Source: Isoetes taiwanensis (Eukaryota > Streptophyta > Lycopodiopsida > Isoetales > Isoetaceae). From it: DNA of 64,000 nucleotides. The number at the start of each line of letters is the position of its first letter. The first letter of the stretch is position 1. Of the stretch, positions 35,866 through 47,970 are shown one piece after another. The notes under the pieces are model-generated. The model did no database searches. It was not told the DNA's origin and saw nothing but the letters and a program-made list of their open reading frames with translations. The stretch covers positions 1,977,614 through 2,041,613 of the forward strand of contig JAJEKV010000031.1 of assembly GCA_021234155.1 (NCBI GenBank). Reading direction: 5' to 3'. The position numbers and the translations under genes were made by a program.

Positions 35866-37080
35866 AGAGCCCAGAATCTCTCAATCGTATCATCTTCACA
35901 TACAAATATCGCATATACAGTACATGAAAGAGTACAAACTTTGTAAATATGGAAATACATTATTGGATGTTAATTCACTCTCTTTGTCTTGCCATCCAAG
36001 TAAAGCATCCATAAAAAGAAGCAATCTTATGCAATCTGAGAAGCCTTTATAAGTAGCCCTGAAAGTTGAAAAAAATATAAAAATCTAGCTGATGAGCCAT
36101 ACTGAAGAATAACCACATATAGATGATATAATTCCCAACACCAAATGACATGCTTTAGATTATGTTAATACCACTACAGAGGTATCAACTGCATCAATAT
36201 CATTCCTCCATTTTGTGGCAACATGGTACAAAAAAGCAGTCTGCCCATATTGCGCAGCAACATGTGAAACGTGCAAAAGAATGGCGAATAATACTTAACA
36301 CTAAGATGATGAAATAGGCACAGACTCTATAGAAAGAAATTTTTTCGAGCACTTCCATAACTTCCTATATGGATACATACCCTATAACCATAGTTGTCTG
36401 CACAGTCTAAGAGTGCTCCATTATGACAACAACTCAGCAACTTGGATCGATCCACGAACATCTGCCCAATATAGTGATGTCTGACCTGTGCTATTAACTA
36501 CATTGACATCTGCTCCATGCTGCATAATTTGACACATTATATTAATCTCCCATTAATCTTAAAAGAGATGTTTTTTTTGCCATACAGTATATGACAAGAA
36601 TGTGTACAAACTATAAGAAATTATTCTGCATTCTACTATTATAGAAACAGCTACTTAGAATTGGTGATTTAATTCAGATTCAACTACACTCCAATTGACT
36701 ATGCAGTAAAGTAAGAGCATTTGTGCCTCAATCTCAATTTTTGAACTCTTTTATAAGAAACTTTCACCTCTACAAGATATTGTGCTGCTGCAGCTCGATT
36801 ATTCAAAGCACTACATTGGAGGGCAAAATACCCACCAGCGTCCAACGACTGAACTGAGCAGCCTTTTTCTTCAACAAGATGCCGTGCTTGTCAAGGTCAC
36901 CGTATGCTGCAGCAATATAAATATCGTTACGTGGTTGATTCTCCTCCTCATCTGCAGCACCAGAACTCTAGGAAAAATTACCATCGGTTTGGATCTTTAC
37001 TCCTTCAACAATTGGGCCATCTGCAATGACCTCGATTAGCAGCGTCTACTTGCACCGGAGGCCAGAGGCGATGCTGGAAG

Positions 37081-37860
37081 AAGCGAATTTTCACGGGCGT
37101 ACACGTGTGTAGGCTAGAATTGCACGAAACCATGCACCTCGGATTAGACAACCCTGCTAAAGACAAATTGGAATACAAAAAAAAAATAAAAAGAGAAACG
37201 GCAACCTATATAAGTAAAATCAAGATTCATTGAAAGCTTCATGTAATACCAAAGTTATTAATGATATCTGTCGTGAATAATCTTTGTTCTTTTGGCATGA
37301 TCACTTCTATATTTACAACTTGCTTAATGTATTCCAAAAACCAATTCATTTGACTTAAATGTGTTGCAAACTACAATACACTGTCTTTGTTACCACTTCT
37401 TATAAACCATTTAAGATCAATAGTACCTCACAAAATATGCTGGATAAATGTAACACAATATACACATCAAATATGTACAACAAATAAAAGAGTTATTCCC
37501 ATCCGAACACGTATTCTGCCTATCCAATATGGCAACATTATTACCTTGTTTTTAACATATACAACAAATAAAACTTTATTCTCATGTAAGTACATGTATT
37601 GAACGCAATCACATGGACTGCCCATCAAAGGTGGGCAATCTTCTAGTATATAAGATATCTATATATATCGTGAGGCCCAAGAATGTCCCCCACCCTTCCA
37701 AGTATAACATACCAGGACGAAACCCCTGCCCTTTCAGGTTTTCGAGGGAAAATCTTAAGAGTAATAAATCAACTAGCCAATCATAATGATCGCTCTCTAA
37801 TAATACCAAGATAGAAGGAGAATTGGAGGTGTTTCTTCGACCCTAATGGCTTTGTAAATA
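37081..37860. other. Intergenic stretch with LINE 3'-UTR-like remnant
   Basis: At about 37714-37770 the sequence GAAACCCCTGCCCTTTCAGG and TTTTCGAGGGAAAATCTTAA matches the LINE 3' region at 46362-46415. The rest contains only short ORFs. Confidence 0.5.
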
Positions 37861-39300
37861 TATCCACAACCACGGAGTCAATCGGGCAATACTCTCATCC
37901 TTTTCTTTGCCTCCAGTTACATGTAATAATGAATGGACCTTGATATGCTCCAATTCCAATTGTAAGACTTCAACTTGAGACAAATCCATAGTACCTTGGT
38001 TATCAAATAATAATCGTATCGGCTCCAGCGTTCTTTGTAACTAAACAAGTTCTCGACTTACTAAAGGTGCAACAAGATACTCAGCTTCAGTTGAGGACAC
38101 AGCAACACAATGATGCTTCTTACTAAACCAAGAAATAAGAGATTTATCGGAGAAGCAAGCCCCACTAGTAGGTCTCGAAATATCATTTTCTCTCGCCCAA
38201 TCAGCATCAATATAACTATAAAAAGCAAAAGATGTGTGATAATTCTGTTTTATATAGAAAAGCCCATGATTGTTAGTTCCTTTCAAATAAGAAAGTACTA
38301 GCTTTGCAGCTTGCCAATATTTGATGCCTAGATCCTACATAGGTTGACCCAACGTATTAGCCACAACACTTAGGTCAAGACGAGTGGCTGTGCCTAGATC
38401 CTACATAGGTTGACCCAACGTATTAGCCACAACACTTAGGTCAAGACGAGTGGCATGAGCCAAATACATCAAAGTTCCAACTAGACTAGTATATGGAATT
38501 TCTCTGCCTCTAAGAGGGGAGAATCTAAAGTAGACAAAGAACACTTCCAAGAGCTTGTATGAAAAGGGGTAAGTTGACTCTTAGCATGTTCCAAACCAGA
38601 TACTTTTACCAAAATATGAACGTATTGCACCAAGATCAACCATCTCAAAAGCCACTAAAAAATCTTGCTTTACTTGATTCGGAAAAGAAATGTCATTTGT
38701 AGCTAAACATATCATCAATATATAAATGTATAATAACAAACCATTCGCCACATCTCTTGACATAAAATTTTGAATTTGCTGTACTAGGAAGATATCCTGC
38801 TAAAAACGAGAAAGAGTTTATCTTCAAGTACCATGCTCATGAAGCTTGCTTAAGCCCATATAGTGATTTCAAAACCTACACACCATATTTTCCTTACCTT
38901 TAACAACATATCCAACCAGTTGTTCTATTTAAATTTCCTCTTGAAGGTCACCATAAGAAAAGTCGTCGTAACAGACATCTATTGTACTTCCAAGTCATGA
39001 GCAACTGGAAATGCTAATAGGGCTCTTACAGTAGTTAATTGAACTATAGGTGAGAAAGTTTCAATGTAATCAACTCCTGCAACTTGAGAAAAACCTTTTG
39101 CAACCAATCGAGCTTTGAATTTATTTAAAGTACCATCAGCATGATATTTAGTCTTAAATGTCCTCTTATATGTAATCTTCCTTCCAAGTGGCATCGATCA
39201 ACTCCCAAGATCATTTGTTAATTAAGGAACCATACTCTTCATCCATCAGAATCTTCCAATTTGCACTTTGTGAAGTAGCAACCACCTTATCAGAAGTGGT
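37860..39300 (-). mobile_element. Ty1/copia relic (RT and RNase H)
   Basis: On the - strand 38979-39194 reads RTFKTKYHADGTLNKFKARL and VAKGFSQVAGVDYIETFSP, the N-terminal RT. 38581-38763 holds a degraded YVDD region, and 38041-38286 reads YSYIDADWARENDISRPTSG and VAVSSTEAEYLV, the RNase H. Stops and indels abound. It is a different lineage from the element at 23128 judged by these motifs. No LTRs were found. Confidence 0.85.
38325..38454. repeat. Tandem duplication, 66-bp unit, inside the copia relic
   Basis: The unit starting TGCCTAGATCCTACATAGGT is at 38325 and again at 38391, virtually identical, so the duplication is much younger than the relic. Confidence 0.92.
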
Positions 39301-40055
39301 AGGATCATCTGTAATAGCGAAACAAGAATGAACCGTCATTAAGAGAATAACATCTTGCATGATAATCCAATTTCATTTTAGTAGGTGACCAATGACACTG
39401 AAATGAACAAACAATATCATATGCAGCTGGTACCACATCCATGCTTGCAATTTCTTAGTCCTTTAAACATGTAATATTTCTAATGGTAAAGCACAAACAC
39501 CACTAGCAAGTTGGTATTAGGTGACAATATTATTCCATGCCTTCCTAAAGAAGATTAATTTCTTAGTCCCAAACAAAGAGAGCTTAGATTTAGTCCAAAC
39601 AAAAGAGCTTAGATTTAGGCATTATTAGGCTCCGAGTTCACAATGACATCACTCAGAATAGAAAAAAACTTGGACCCTCTAAATAGAATATTTAGCATAT
39701 GCCCCCTCCAGGGCAACCCGAAAATATGCATTTTAGATTATGAGAGACTACTAGGATCTCACAGTCGCGTTTCAAATGCGATTGTAAATGTCAAAAGAAA
39801 ATATTGTTTCTGTTGGACGTATGTCTGGCGCTGCGGCTGAGGAATAAGAAACCTCATTCGTCGTTATGCCGTTTGTTGGGCTGCTAGGCCTATTCTCTAG
39901 AGCATCTTCAACTCATTTAACGCCGGATTCGTCCTGTTCTAGGTATTTATGCCTCCGTCTGGATGTTTATTAACAAGCAGCGCATTTTTAGAACTCAATA
40001 GTGCACTTATTGTTGAAACTGATGATTTGGGCTGCACGAAGCAAAAGAATTGAAA
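39301..40055. other. Intergenic stretch upstream of the 385-residue gene
   Basis: No gene visible. The last 200 bases are less AT-rich and probably contain the promoter and leader of the gene at 40056. Confidence 0.5.
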
Positions 40056-41213
40056 ATGAATCGAGGTTTAGATGTGGAAGAATCCCAGGTAGACGAGCTG
40101 TTGTCACAATTTGAAGAAGAAAATCTGTTGAAGCTTAATGTCAATAGCCACAGGTCTACAGATGGATTTAATGTAACACAGCATTCAAAAGCTGAAGGAG
40201 AAGATTATGCTGGTCTAGGCGATGAATTGGCGTCTAGGTTTAGTAACCTCAAGGCAAAGCCCCCTCCCCAAACATCACAAAATAGGGGTATGAAACAGAA
40301 GACTATTTCAACTACAAGAGGTGTCAAGAAGGAAGGGGCTGAAGCTTCTAGGACGGATGGCATTGCTAGTATGCCTAAGAATATCAATCTGAATCAAAAT
40401 GGAATATCACCTGATGAGTTAGAGGCAAGGCTTCAGGCACTCAAAGCACCCATCCCTAAATTGTCCTCAAGTGCAAAGGTTGAGACAAGCATTTCTTTGC
40501 CAAATTTATCAGCTAAGACGCCTTCGACTTCGCCTCTGCCTTTAGATGCCATCCATTCTTATCCCCTTGTGCGCCCTAGTACAGCTCCAGAAGCTTCTAA
40601 AGGAGTTCCTCCTAAACCCTCCACTTCTGGATTCTCATCACCATGGAAACTGCTTAGGCAGCTAAGCAAGAAAGGAACAAAAGCATCAACAAAGGATCCA
40701 GCCTTGCCTCATGAAACTTTAAAAGGTAAGCCTGCCTGCGACCAAGATGAGATGGATATATCTGATGTGCAAAAACTATTAGATTCTGTTGCTAGTAAAG
40801 TTAGGCTGGAACAGGATATTGGAACTGATTCCTCAAAAAATGGATCACTTAGTGGGGACTCAAAAATATTTAGTTCAAGAGACATGAAGAAACAACTTAT
40901 GAGAGCCTCGAGCGAGGAGCAGCAGTTGGCAAAAGAAGCACAAAAGTTACTTCAACGTGTAAACGAACCTTTTCAATTTAATACATTAGATTCTCTTGAA
41001 AATGAGGAAGAAGATCTTGACAAAGTTGTCGAGTGGGCAAACGATGCTGCACGACTCGATCCTTCTGATTCAGATGAGAAAGATGATGAACTGGAAGACT
41101 TGGAACTCGATGCGGAGCTGGAGCTGGCAGAGAAAGAAGAGATGGAAGATCTGTGTCTGCCATCTCCATCAGAAAAGAACAAGAAGAAGGGGAAGGGATG
41201 GAGCCTTTTCTGA
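40056..41213 (+). CDS. Acidic protein with two MIM-like motifs (ANCHR-like), 385 residues
   Basis: One uninterrupted exon, starting at the ATG of MNRGLDVEESQVDELLSQFE. Two similar motifs, GDELASRFSNLKA (residues 55-67) and PDELEARLQALKA (119-131), fit the MIT-interacting-motif pattern of ESCRT-associated proteins such as the abscission checkpoint regulator ANCHR/ZFYVE19. The middle is Ser/Pro-rich and disordered-looking. A predicted helical block with EEQQLAKEAQKLLQRVN precedes a strongly acidic stretch (about residues 320-368) and a basic end KNKKKGKGWSLF. No FYVE zinc finger is present, unlike the animal protein. The role in abscission or ESCRT binding is inference from the motifs only. Codon structure is clean and no frame damage is seen, so I consider it functional. 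An AATAAA-type signal occurs near 41550. Confidence 0.8.
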   Translation: MNRGLDVEESQVDELLSQFEEENLLKLNVNSHRSTDGFNVTQHSKAEGEDYAGLGDELASRFSNLKAKPPPQTSQNRGMKQKTISTTRGVKKEGAEASRTDGIASMPKNINLNQNGISPDELEARLQALKAPIPKLSSSAKVETSISLPNLSAKTPSTSPLPLDAIHSYPLVRPSTAPEASKGVPPKPSTSGFSSPWKLLRQLSKKGTKASTKDPALPHETLKGKPACDQDEMDISDVQKLLDSVASKVRLEQDIGTDSSKNGSLSGDSKIFSSRDMKKQLMRASSEEQQLAKEAQKLLQRVNEPFQFNTLDSLENEEEDLDKVVEWANDAARLDPSDSDEKDDELEDLELDAELELAEKEEMEDLCLPSPSEKNKKKGKGWSLF

Positions 41214-42311
41214 AAGAATCAAATTAAGAAATAGATTTTTGAGCTCGATGCTTCTTGATGTATAAATATGAAAGCTTGCTAAAATAGGTAGTTAGAAGAG
41301 GGAAGACAAGACAAAGCTCGAGCTCTGCTGCTGGAATTTTGTGTACTATGATACTAAGATATTTTCCTTGGTGTAGATTATGATACATGTTTGATGTATC
41401 TTTGAACACAAACATGTCAAGATGTTGACACTGTGTAGATACCTATGGATTAATCTAGAGTATGATATGTTACTCTTATGCATTAATTTTGGTTGCTCTG
41501 GTCTAGGTGAAAGAACAAATACTTTGCATAAATAAGGAGGTTTTTCGAGCAATAAAAAATGCACACAACCTTCAGATATCCTTGAACAGCTACGATGTCT
41601 TTCTAAAATAATACGAATTTAAGATTTTGAACACTAACATGTAATTGCACGTACTCATTCTATAAGCAAATAAACAGGTCCCCACATCTTATCCCAAACT
41701 TATTAGTCAAAAGCATAGAATTATATGAAAGTTGTCACTAAAACAATTCGTAGCAACTGGATAGTGTAGAGCAGTGTAAAAATGTGCCTCGAATGGAAAT
41801 TACGAGGCAAAATATAGCTAGGTATCAATGTGTCAAAATGCACTTGTAGCTAGATTGTTTGCTTGAGCATGGAGGATCAATGTATCATATTTGAGTATTA
41901 GAGCCAGCTGCCCGTGCACCTAGTAGTCGAGTTGATCTCCATACTGCTATTGCTACTATACTGGGATTTTCTAGATTGGACAATGATCAATAGTTAGCCA
42001 TAAAATTTAACAATTTGTGTGGGTGAGATGTCAAAATATTATTCTACTATCTTTTGGACTGCTTTTTTATAGTAAGTCTTTGGCTAATTTTACATGATAA
42101 ACCAAAAAAATGTAAAATTCCATGGCTACTTGGATATTTAAGCTACGTTATTTTGATGCACTGCTGCCGGAAAGGGTGTTTGAAACAGAATAGCTTCTTC
42201 TTTTAAAAGGAAACATCCCCTTTCTTTAAGGAGGTACTTAAACCGCAGCAGAATCAAGCCTCATATTCCATATCATGCAGCATTCTAGCAAGTTTTGATT
42301 TTCCTTTGGCT
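41214..42311. other. Intergenic stretch between two intact genes
   Basis: Contains the 3' UTR of the upstream gene and probably the promoter of the downstream one. No other gene seen. Confidence 0.6.
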
Positions 42312-45115
42312 ATGGCAACCCCATCTTGTGCTCTATGTGTCCCTGCTACCAACAAACATCCCTCATTCGTATTTCCTTTCCACCCTAAACATGCCAACTT
42401 CTTGTGGGCACCCATTACTCAATTGCGAGTATTTGCTCCTCCGAAGTCCAAGCCTTCTTCGTCCTCCTTTAGTAATGCAAGACTTGAGCATTCTGCCAAA
42501 TGGGAGCCTAAAGAAGGGCAGTGCATTGCCGAAATTTTCTTTACTTTCCTGGAAAACCCTTTGGATGTTATCTTGAACATGAAGACACAGCAATGGAAGT
42601 GGGCATTACTGCAGGCTTCTGCAATAGGATATGTTCTATTTATTGGTTTTACTGGTTTAGGTGCAGCATGTGGTTTGGTCACACAGCGGATGAGGGGCCG
42701 CCCTTGTTTAGCTCAAATTTCAACATCTGTATTTTCAGATGATTTTTTCGGGAATCCTTTAAAGAAAAATTTTGCACAAGAATTTGAGTCCAGTGGCCCT
42801 ATCGAACAAGCCAATGAAATAGGTGCGTTTTGAAAAGATCGAGTTTGTTTAGAGCTGTTGAATGAAGTATTGCAATGTAAGAGAAAGAATGAAAATAAGG
42901 CCTAATCTTAGGGTTTTCAAGTGCAGATACTTCAATTACAAATATGCAGAAAAAGTTTGAAGGAGATGAAGACACAAAACGCGCATATGAAGCTTGGAGA
43001 TCCAGCCCATATGCACTAACAGTTCCTCTAAGAATTGTTGCCCTTCGGGGTTCAGTGCCACCTATTTGGCTAAAAGTAAGGATTTGTTCACTTTCTAAAG
43101 GGAATAGATGTTTGACAGCATTCTTAAAATCTATTCGGAAAGGAGGCCGAACTTATCCAGATCTAAGTCTTCATTAAAAGTTTTTGCTAGTAGTGCTTGC
43201 TGCGCTTATAATGGCGCACGGCATTCTGGCAGACCTTGGCTCCATGTATTGTCATAACTGTCACATATTAGTCTTTTTACCTTTTAGCATGCTAGATAGT
43301 TATAGGATCCAGTCGGCACATAACGTTTTGAAGAAAAGAAGGATAAGGTATTTTACAAAGATGACCAAAAATAGGAGCCACTACAAAAATGTTGCTATAG
43401 AATTCATAGATTACTGGTTGGTTATGGACCGTTCTGAATCTTGAAACAGCTAGAAGAAGCACGTTAATTTACACCAGTTTCTAGTGCTTCAGATTTAGTG
43501 ATAGCTTCTTTGGAGAAGTTAAATTGTCTAAAGAATTCTGCTTTTTAGACTAACCATATTCTTACTATAATAACATGATAGATAATAATTGGGATGGTAT
43601 AACAAACATTATTTACAGGAGTTTATACTTTCTCAAGGTAGGCGTATGAAGCTAGCAGCTGAATTCCAGGGAAGCTTGGACAAAATTTATAGAGAGTTGT
43701 TATCAGCATTGGAAACAGGAAAAGTGTCGAAACATTCAACAATAGCAGCTGACCTTGTGACAATTGGAGACTCATGGCTTGGTATTGCCATTTCAAAAGG
43801 CCTAATAGTGCCACTCGATGATAAGCAGCAGAATGACTGGTTGAATCGGCTTGATCCAAGATGGCAGGCATTATTGCTGTTCCTTCCCTTCAAAGAAATA
43901 TATTTGTAATGCTTATCTGCATGAGTAGTTCTTCCTCTACATTTTCAGCTTAGAGATATTGCTGCAGGTTGTTTTAAGAAGAGATGGTAGAGGCTGTTTC
44001 TCAACTGAAGGAAAACTATGGGGTGCCCCATATCGATATCGTTGCCTTGTTGTGGCATATAGGAAAGACAAACTTGCTAAGATTGGTTTAGAAAAGATTG
44101 AGGTATTTATTGCTGCACCAGTTTATCAAATATAATCATTAGTAATCTACAGTAGTTTAACGGTGACAGGACTGGGCAGATCTATGGAGACCAGAACTTG
44201 CTGGAAAGGTGTCTATGGTTGATTCGACGAGAGAAGTCATTGGGATGGTATTGAAGTCTATAGGTGCCTCATTCAACACTAAAGATTTCGAACAGGAAGT
44301 TGTGGGTGGAAGGGAAGCTGTGAAACAAAAATTCATAGACTTGCAAAAGCAGGCAATTACGTAACTGCCCAGAAATACTATTTTGTGAATCCAACTAAAC
44401 GTGGAATATGTGCATGTTCTAAAGGTGCGCGTATTCGATAGTGTCAACTATCTCAAGGCATTGGGAGCTGGAGATGTGTTGGTGGCAGTAGGATGGTCCG
44501 GTGATGTAATACCGTTCGCGAAGCGGACACCAAATATTCAAGTCATAGCTCCAGCATCAGGAACAAGTCTTTGGGCTGACATATGGGTAAGTGCATTTGC
44601 AATGTTTCACATATTCAACTGGACTTTGGTTAAGATAAAGCAGTTACTTTTTCCAGGCAATACCTGCAGCAACAAGCATTAAGGATCCTAAGATTGGAGG
44701 ACGTTTTAGAGGACCTTCACCCTTGGTTTCTCAGTGGCTTGACTTTTGTCTGCAGCCAGCAAGAAATCTGTCATTTGAACAAGGAGCTTTTGCAGGTTCT
44801 TCTCCTTTAAACGCCTTCAAAGATTCGAGCGATAATATTGTCTTTTCTGCAACATCAGAGAATCCGACAGTTGCAGAAAGGCAAAAGGCAACAATAGTTA
44901 AGAGCACTGCCGCAACAAATGATACAAATATAGATATGGGGTTGCCCCCCATTGATATTATGATGAAGTCTGAATTTCTTGAGCCACTTGCTGATGAGAC
45001 TGTTGCTCAATACAATTGGTTATGTGGACAAAGTCCAATGGATCAACAAAAATCAATCTTCTCGATATTTTGGAGGCGAAAGGCTTCTAGAAGGTTGCCT
45101 TCGGATCCTTCATGA
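42312..45115 (+). CDS. PotD-like extracellular-solute-binding family protein, plastid targeted
   Basis: Seven exons join in frame: 42312-42822, 42927-43075, 43619-43867, 43968-44102, 44170-44352, 44425-44586 and 44657-45115, giving 615 residues. The first 90 residues are Ser/Pro-rich and poor in acidic residues, as in chloroplast transit peptides, and a hydrophobic segment ALLQASAIGYVLFIGFTGLG follows. The binding-protein part includes AADLVTIGDSWLGIAISKGL, GKLWGAPYRYRCLVVAYRKD, IEDWADLWRPELAGKVSMVD, STREVIGMVLKSIGASFN and WADIWAIPAATSIKDP. This matches the plant family annotated as spermidine/putrescine-binding-like (Arabidopsis At1g31410 type), derived from bacterial PotD. Whether plant members bind polyamines is not established. 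Two introns (after 43867 and 44352) seem to begin with GC instead of GT; all other sites are GT-AG. Confidence 0.87.
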
Positions 45116-46255
45116 AGGATCTCATGTATATCCATATTTTTTACAGCAAGTTGTCAACAAAGGAGGCATTCCTTATCTGGCTTAATCTTTTCTCAGATTT
45201 CCTAAAACATTCTTGCACATGAGCTTGAGCAGTACAGATTCCATGCCATGCCCCTCCAAACACGGGCTAGGGATTGGATGACACAAAAAGTTTAGCATTC
45301 ACTACTACAAGAGATGCACCATATCTGCAAACAACGCCTTCAGGAAATATTGCATGTGAGGGCAGTGCCCCTAAGGTTAAGGGGGGTATAATTGTTAAAC
45401 ACTTGCTTTTCAGCTAGGGGTATAGGGGTTTGGCGTTACATGTTATTTCTTGACTTCAAGCAAGTTATGTCTATTGCTTATTTTAAACAAGAAATTTATC
45501 GCATGCACTGCGAGGGAATCTGTGTCACCTTGGACTTGGGGTGAAAAACATCTCCAACTGGTTCTCAAACCTGTATCTCAAAGTGGGATTCAAAATGTGG
45601 AATTCGCCTTAAAAGTTTTCTATGTATTTTAGAAGACCTTAAAATGGCATGGTTGCATAATAATTGACATTCAAACAAATCTAAGAAAAAATGTCATTTC
45701 AATGGTAGAGTTCTCATTGAGAGCTTTCTTTAGTCACAAACTCTATTACAATACCGAACTCAAACGTTGGAAGTTTATAATCCATGTCTCTAACATGATA
45801 TCATACTAATATCTATTTCTCTATTCTTTAATCCATTGTCTAACATGATATCATACTAATATCTAGATTCCAAAGTCCAGGATGCTAGCATGTATACTAA
45901 ATATCTAGATTTCAAAATGCAAGATGGCATTTGGCAATGGAAAGAAGTGTTGGGTATTTAAATGTTGGAAAGCAAAAATGCATGTCATGAGTAATTTTTG
46001 GGAATATTAAAATTTTGATATTGAGTTATTCTCGTAATAAGCTGGTTTGGAGGTCAAATAGGTGCCAAAGCATAGTTCAAAAGCATCGAAAGATAGATGC
46101 AGCATCTTAAGCATTTAAAGAATCTATCAATTTTTAAGATGCATTAGATGCGCCATATAAAGTTTTGAATAATATTTAATATATTAATGTTCAATTAAAG
46201 CATGACATGAATAAGCGAAAAAGGAAGATGTAGTAGTTGTTGTAGCTATTAAATT
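45116..46255. other. Intergenic stretch with a duplicated segment
   Basis: The block CTAACATGATATCATACTAA with following bases is present at about 45790 and 45839. No gene is recognisable. Confidence 0.6.
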
Positions 46256-47970
46256 ATAGAATAGAATAGAATAGAATAGAATAGAATATGATTTTATCGT
46301 CCACGGAGACCAACTGGCCTATGGGACCCAAGTACAAAGAGAGAGCGCAGCGATACTACCGTGATTAAAAACCCCCACCCAAGGGTTTTCGGGAAAAAAC
46401 TTAGTAGCAATAAGGATGCTGACATACCGCATGCTTATATACATAATCACAAGTACAAATTGAGGTTAATGCCTGGACAGGGGGGCATAACCGAGTCCGG
46501 CGTATCCATTACCTTTCTGAGGTACGATCCCAACAAGCCTCACAGAGGCCGTGCTCGAAGAGCTCATGCAAGGCCCGATGGGGCACAACTAACCGAACAT
46601 CTGAGCCCTGATATGCTCGAAATGCAGGACAGCCCGGAGGGCGTGACTTTCATCCTCAATGGCGCCGCTGACAAAGACCGACTCTGTCGCCCCTCACGGC
46701 TCCCCTAATCCATCTCCCCGTCTCAATGCGAGGTGGTGTGCACTGTCGCGAATGGAAGCAATCACCTGCGCTTTTTTCATGGGTAGATGGGTGCGCGGGT
46801 AGTGGTGTGGGCCCCTCGTGAGCATGGGATTAACTGCTCATTGTTGATAATTTGCCACCTTGACATGTGGCAGGGGCCTCTCAGATCCCAAAGCTTGGCC
46901 ATGAAGCAAGCATCAAATCTTGCTTCAAGGCGTAGCGTTCCTTCGGTATGCACTGGGTCCACATCTGTGTGCCCGCACATTCCATAGCGAGAACCACCGG
47001 GCTTGCTTGTCTTTCCAAAGCCGGGCTTTGAGTCGCCAAGCCCCTCCATCGCCACCCAAAGCAAGGTTGGGCAGCCGGGCTTCATCCATAGCCACCACCT
47101 TCCGGAAGTAAATAATGTGACGCTCCAAATACACCCTCCTCAGAATGGAAGGAAGCCCGCCTCTTGGAGCAAGATCCGATATGGGACCGCGGATTTCACT
47201 CCCGCCCCGGCCAAGAAAGCCTTTTGTACCGCTCTAGATCGCTCCAAGTGGTGAGGGATATCACCGCCCCCACACTTCTGCCCCATAGAGGAGGACCGGT
47301 TCAACCAAGGCCCCGAACAAGTGTGCCCGGTGACCCCATGCATACTGACTACGCCTTGTGATCGTTATTTTGCATTGCATATAGGGCTTTCCGACTGCAG
47401 TGACCCGTAACACGATGGATGCATCCCAAAGGTGTGTGGTAGTAGAAAACTCAATGTCCAAATACTTATAGGATGAGCCACCTCCACTACCGCCTCGTAA
47501 GTGAATGAGGGAAGACGTGGGTGCCGGATGATGGGACCAAGAAGCACTTTGTCTTGGCCAAGTTAACTCTCATGTCGGTGAATTGGCGTAAAGTGTCCAA
47601 AGCATCCGGTGGCATTGCATGTCCTCTGGGGTATATCGCGAAAGTGTCAACATCATCGGCATATATGAGTTGCCGGATTATGTGGTGCATCAACTGAAGC
47701 GCCTCCCCGTGCTCGGCTAGCCATTCTTCTAGGCGGGTCAATGTACAAGCCAAGAGCTGCCGTGGGGATAGAGGGCAGCCCCAAGCACCCCAATGCTACT
47801 AACAACGGGCTCCCCGACAAAGGTGAGACGGCCAGAGCAAGCCTCAGATATAGTCTCAGATATAGCATTCTGCAAGTCGACGGGGGTCCCTAGCTGTCTC
47901 AATCTGTCCCACAACTTATAGAGTGACATGAGAAATTTTCTTAAGCATATTGCCTGCTCAAAAAGCACTG
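46256..47970 (-). mobile_element. 5'-truncated LINE retrotransposon with (TTCTA)n tail
   Basis: On the - strand, broken frames read in LINE order. 47738-47968 has LYKLWDRLRQLGTPVDLQNA, an RT segment. 47487-47753 has HHIIRQLIYADDVDTFAIYP (YADD catalytic motif) and FTDMRVNLAKTKCFLVPSSG. 47261-47461 reads WGHRAHLFGALVEPVLLYGA and EVWG. 46925-47343 holds the C-terminal part. The 3' UTR (46289-46420) ends in a (TTCTA)n tail at 46256-46288. The 5' end, including endonuclease and ORF1, is missing as usual for truncated insertions. Frames change several times, so it is inactive. Confidence 0.85.

Larger units (their letters stand above)
32000..37080 (-). pseudogene. TIP1-like ankyrin-repeat protein S-acyltransferase, broken and rearranged
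   Basis: Blocks of an ankyrin/DHHC acyltransferase of the TIP1 (PAT24) type occur in order on the - strand. The first exon (about 36765-37075) reads [15 protein letters not shown], then after an indel [20 protein letters not shown] and [13 protein letters not shown]. The second (about 36390-36533) reads [20 protein letters not shown] and after another indel NGALLDCADNYGYR. The third (about 36166-36277) reads VSHVAAQYGQTAFLYHVATK. The next ankyrin block is on the opposite strand (34613-34790). Then 33017-33152 (-) reads SNARRIYNNRW and LGLAPVLW before a transmembrane segment, and 32050-32130 may hold the NARR segment. No intact DHHC-CRD was found. In intact relatives the protein palmitoylates targets at Golgi/plasma membrane and is needed for tip growth. 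Indels and the stop within exon 1 make this copy non-functional. Confidence 0.8.
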
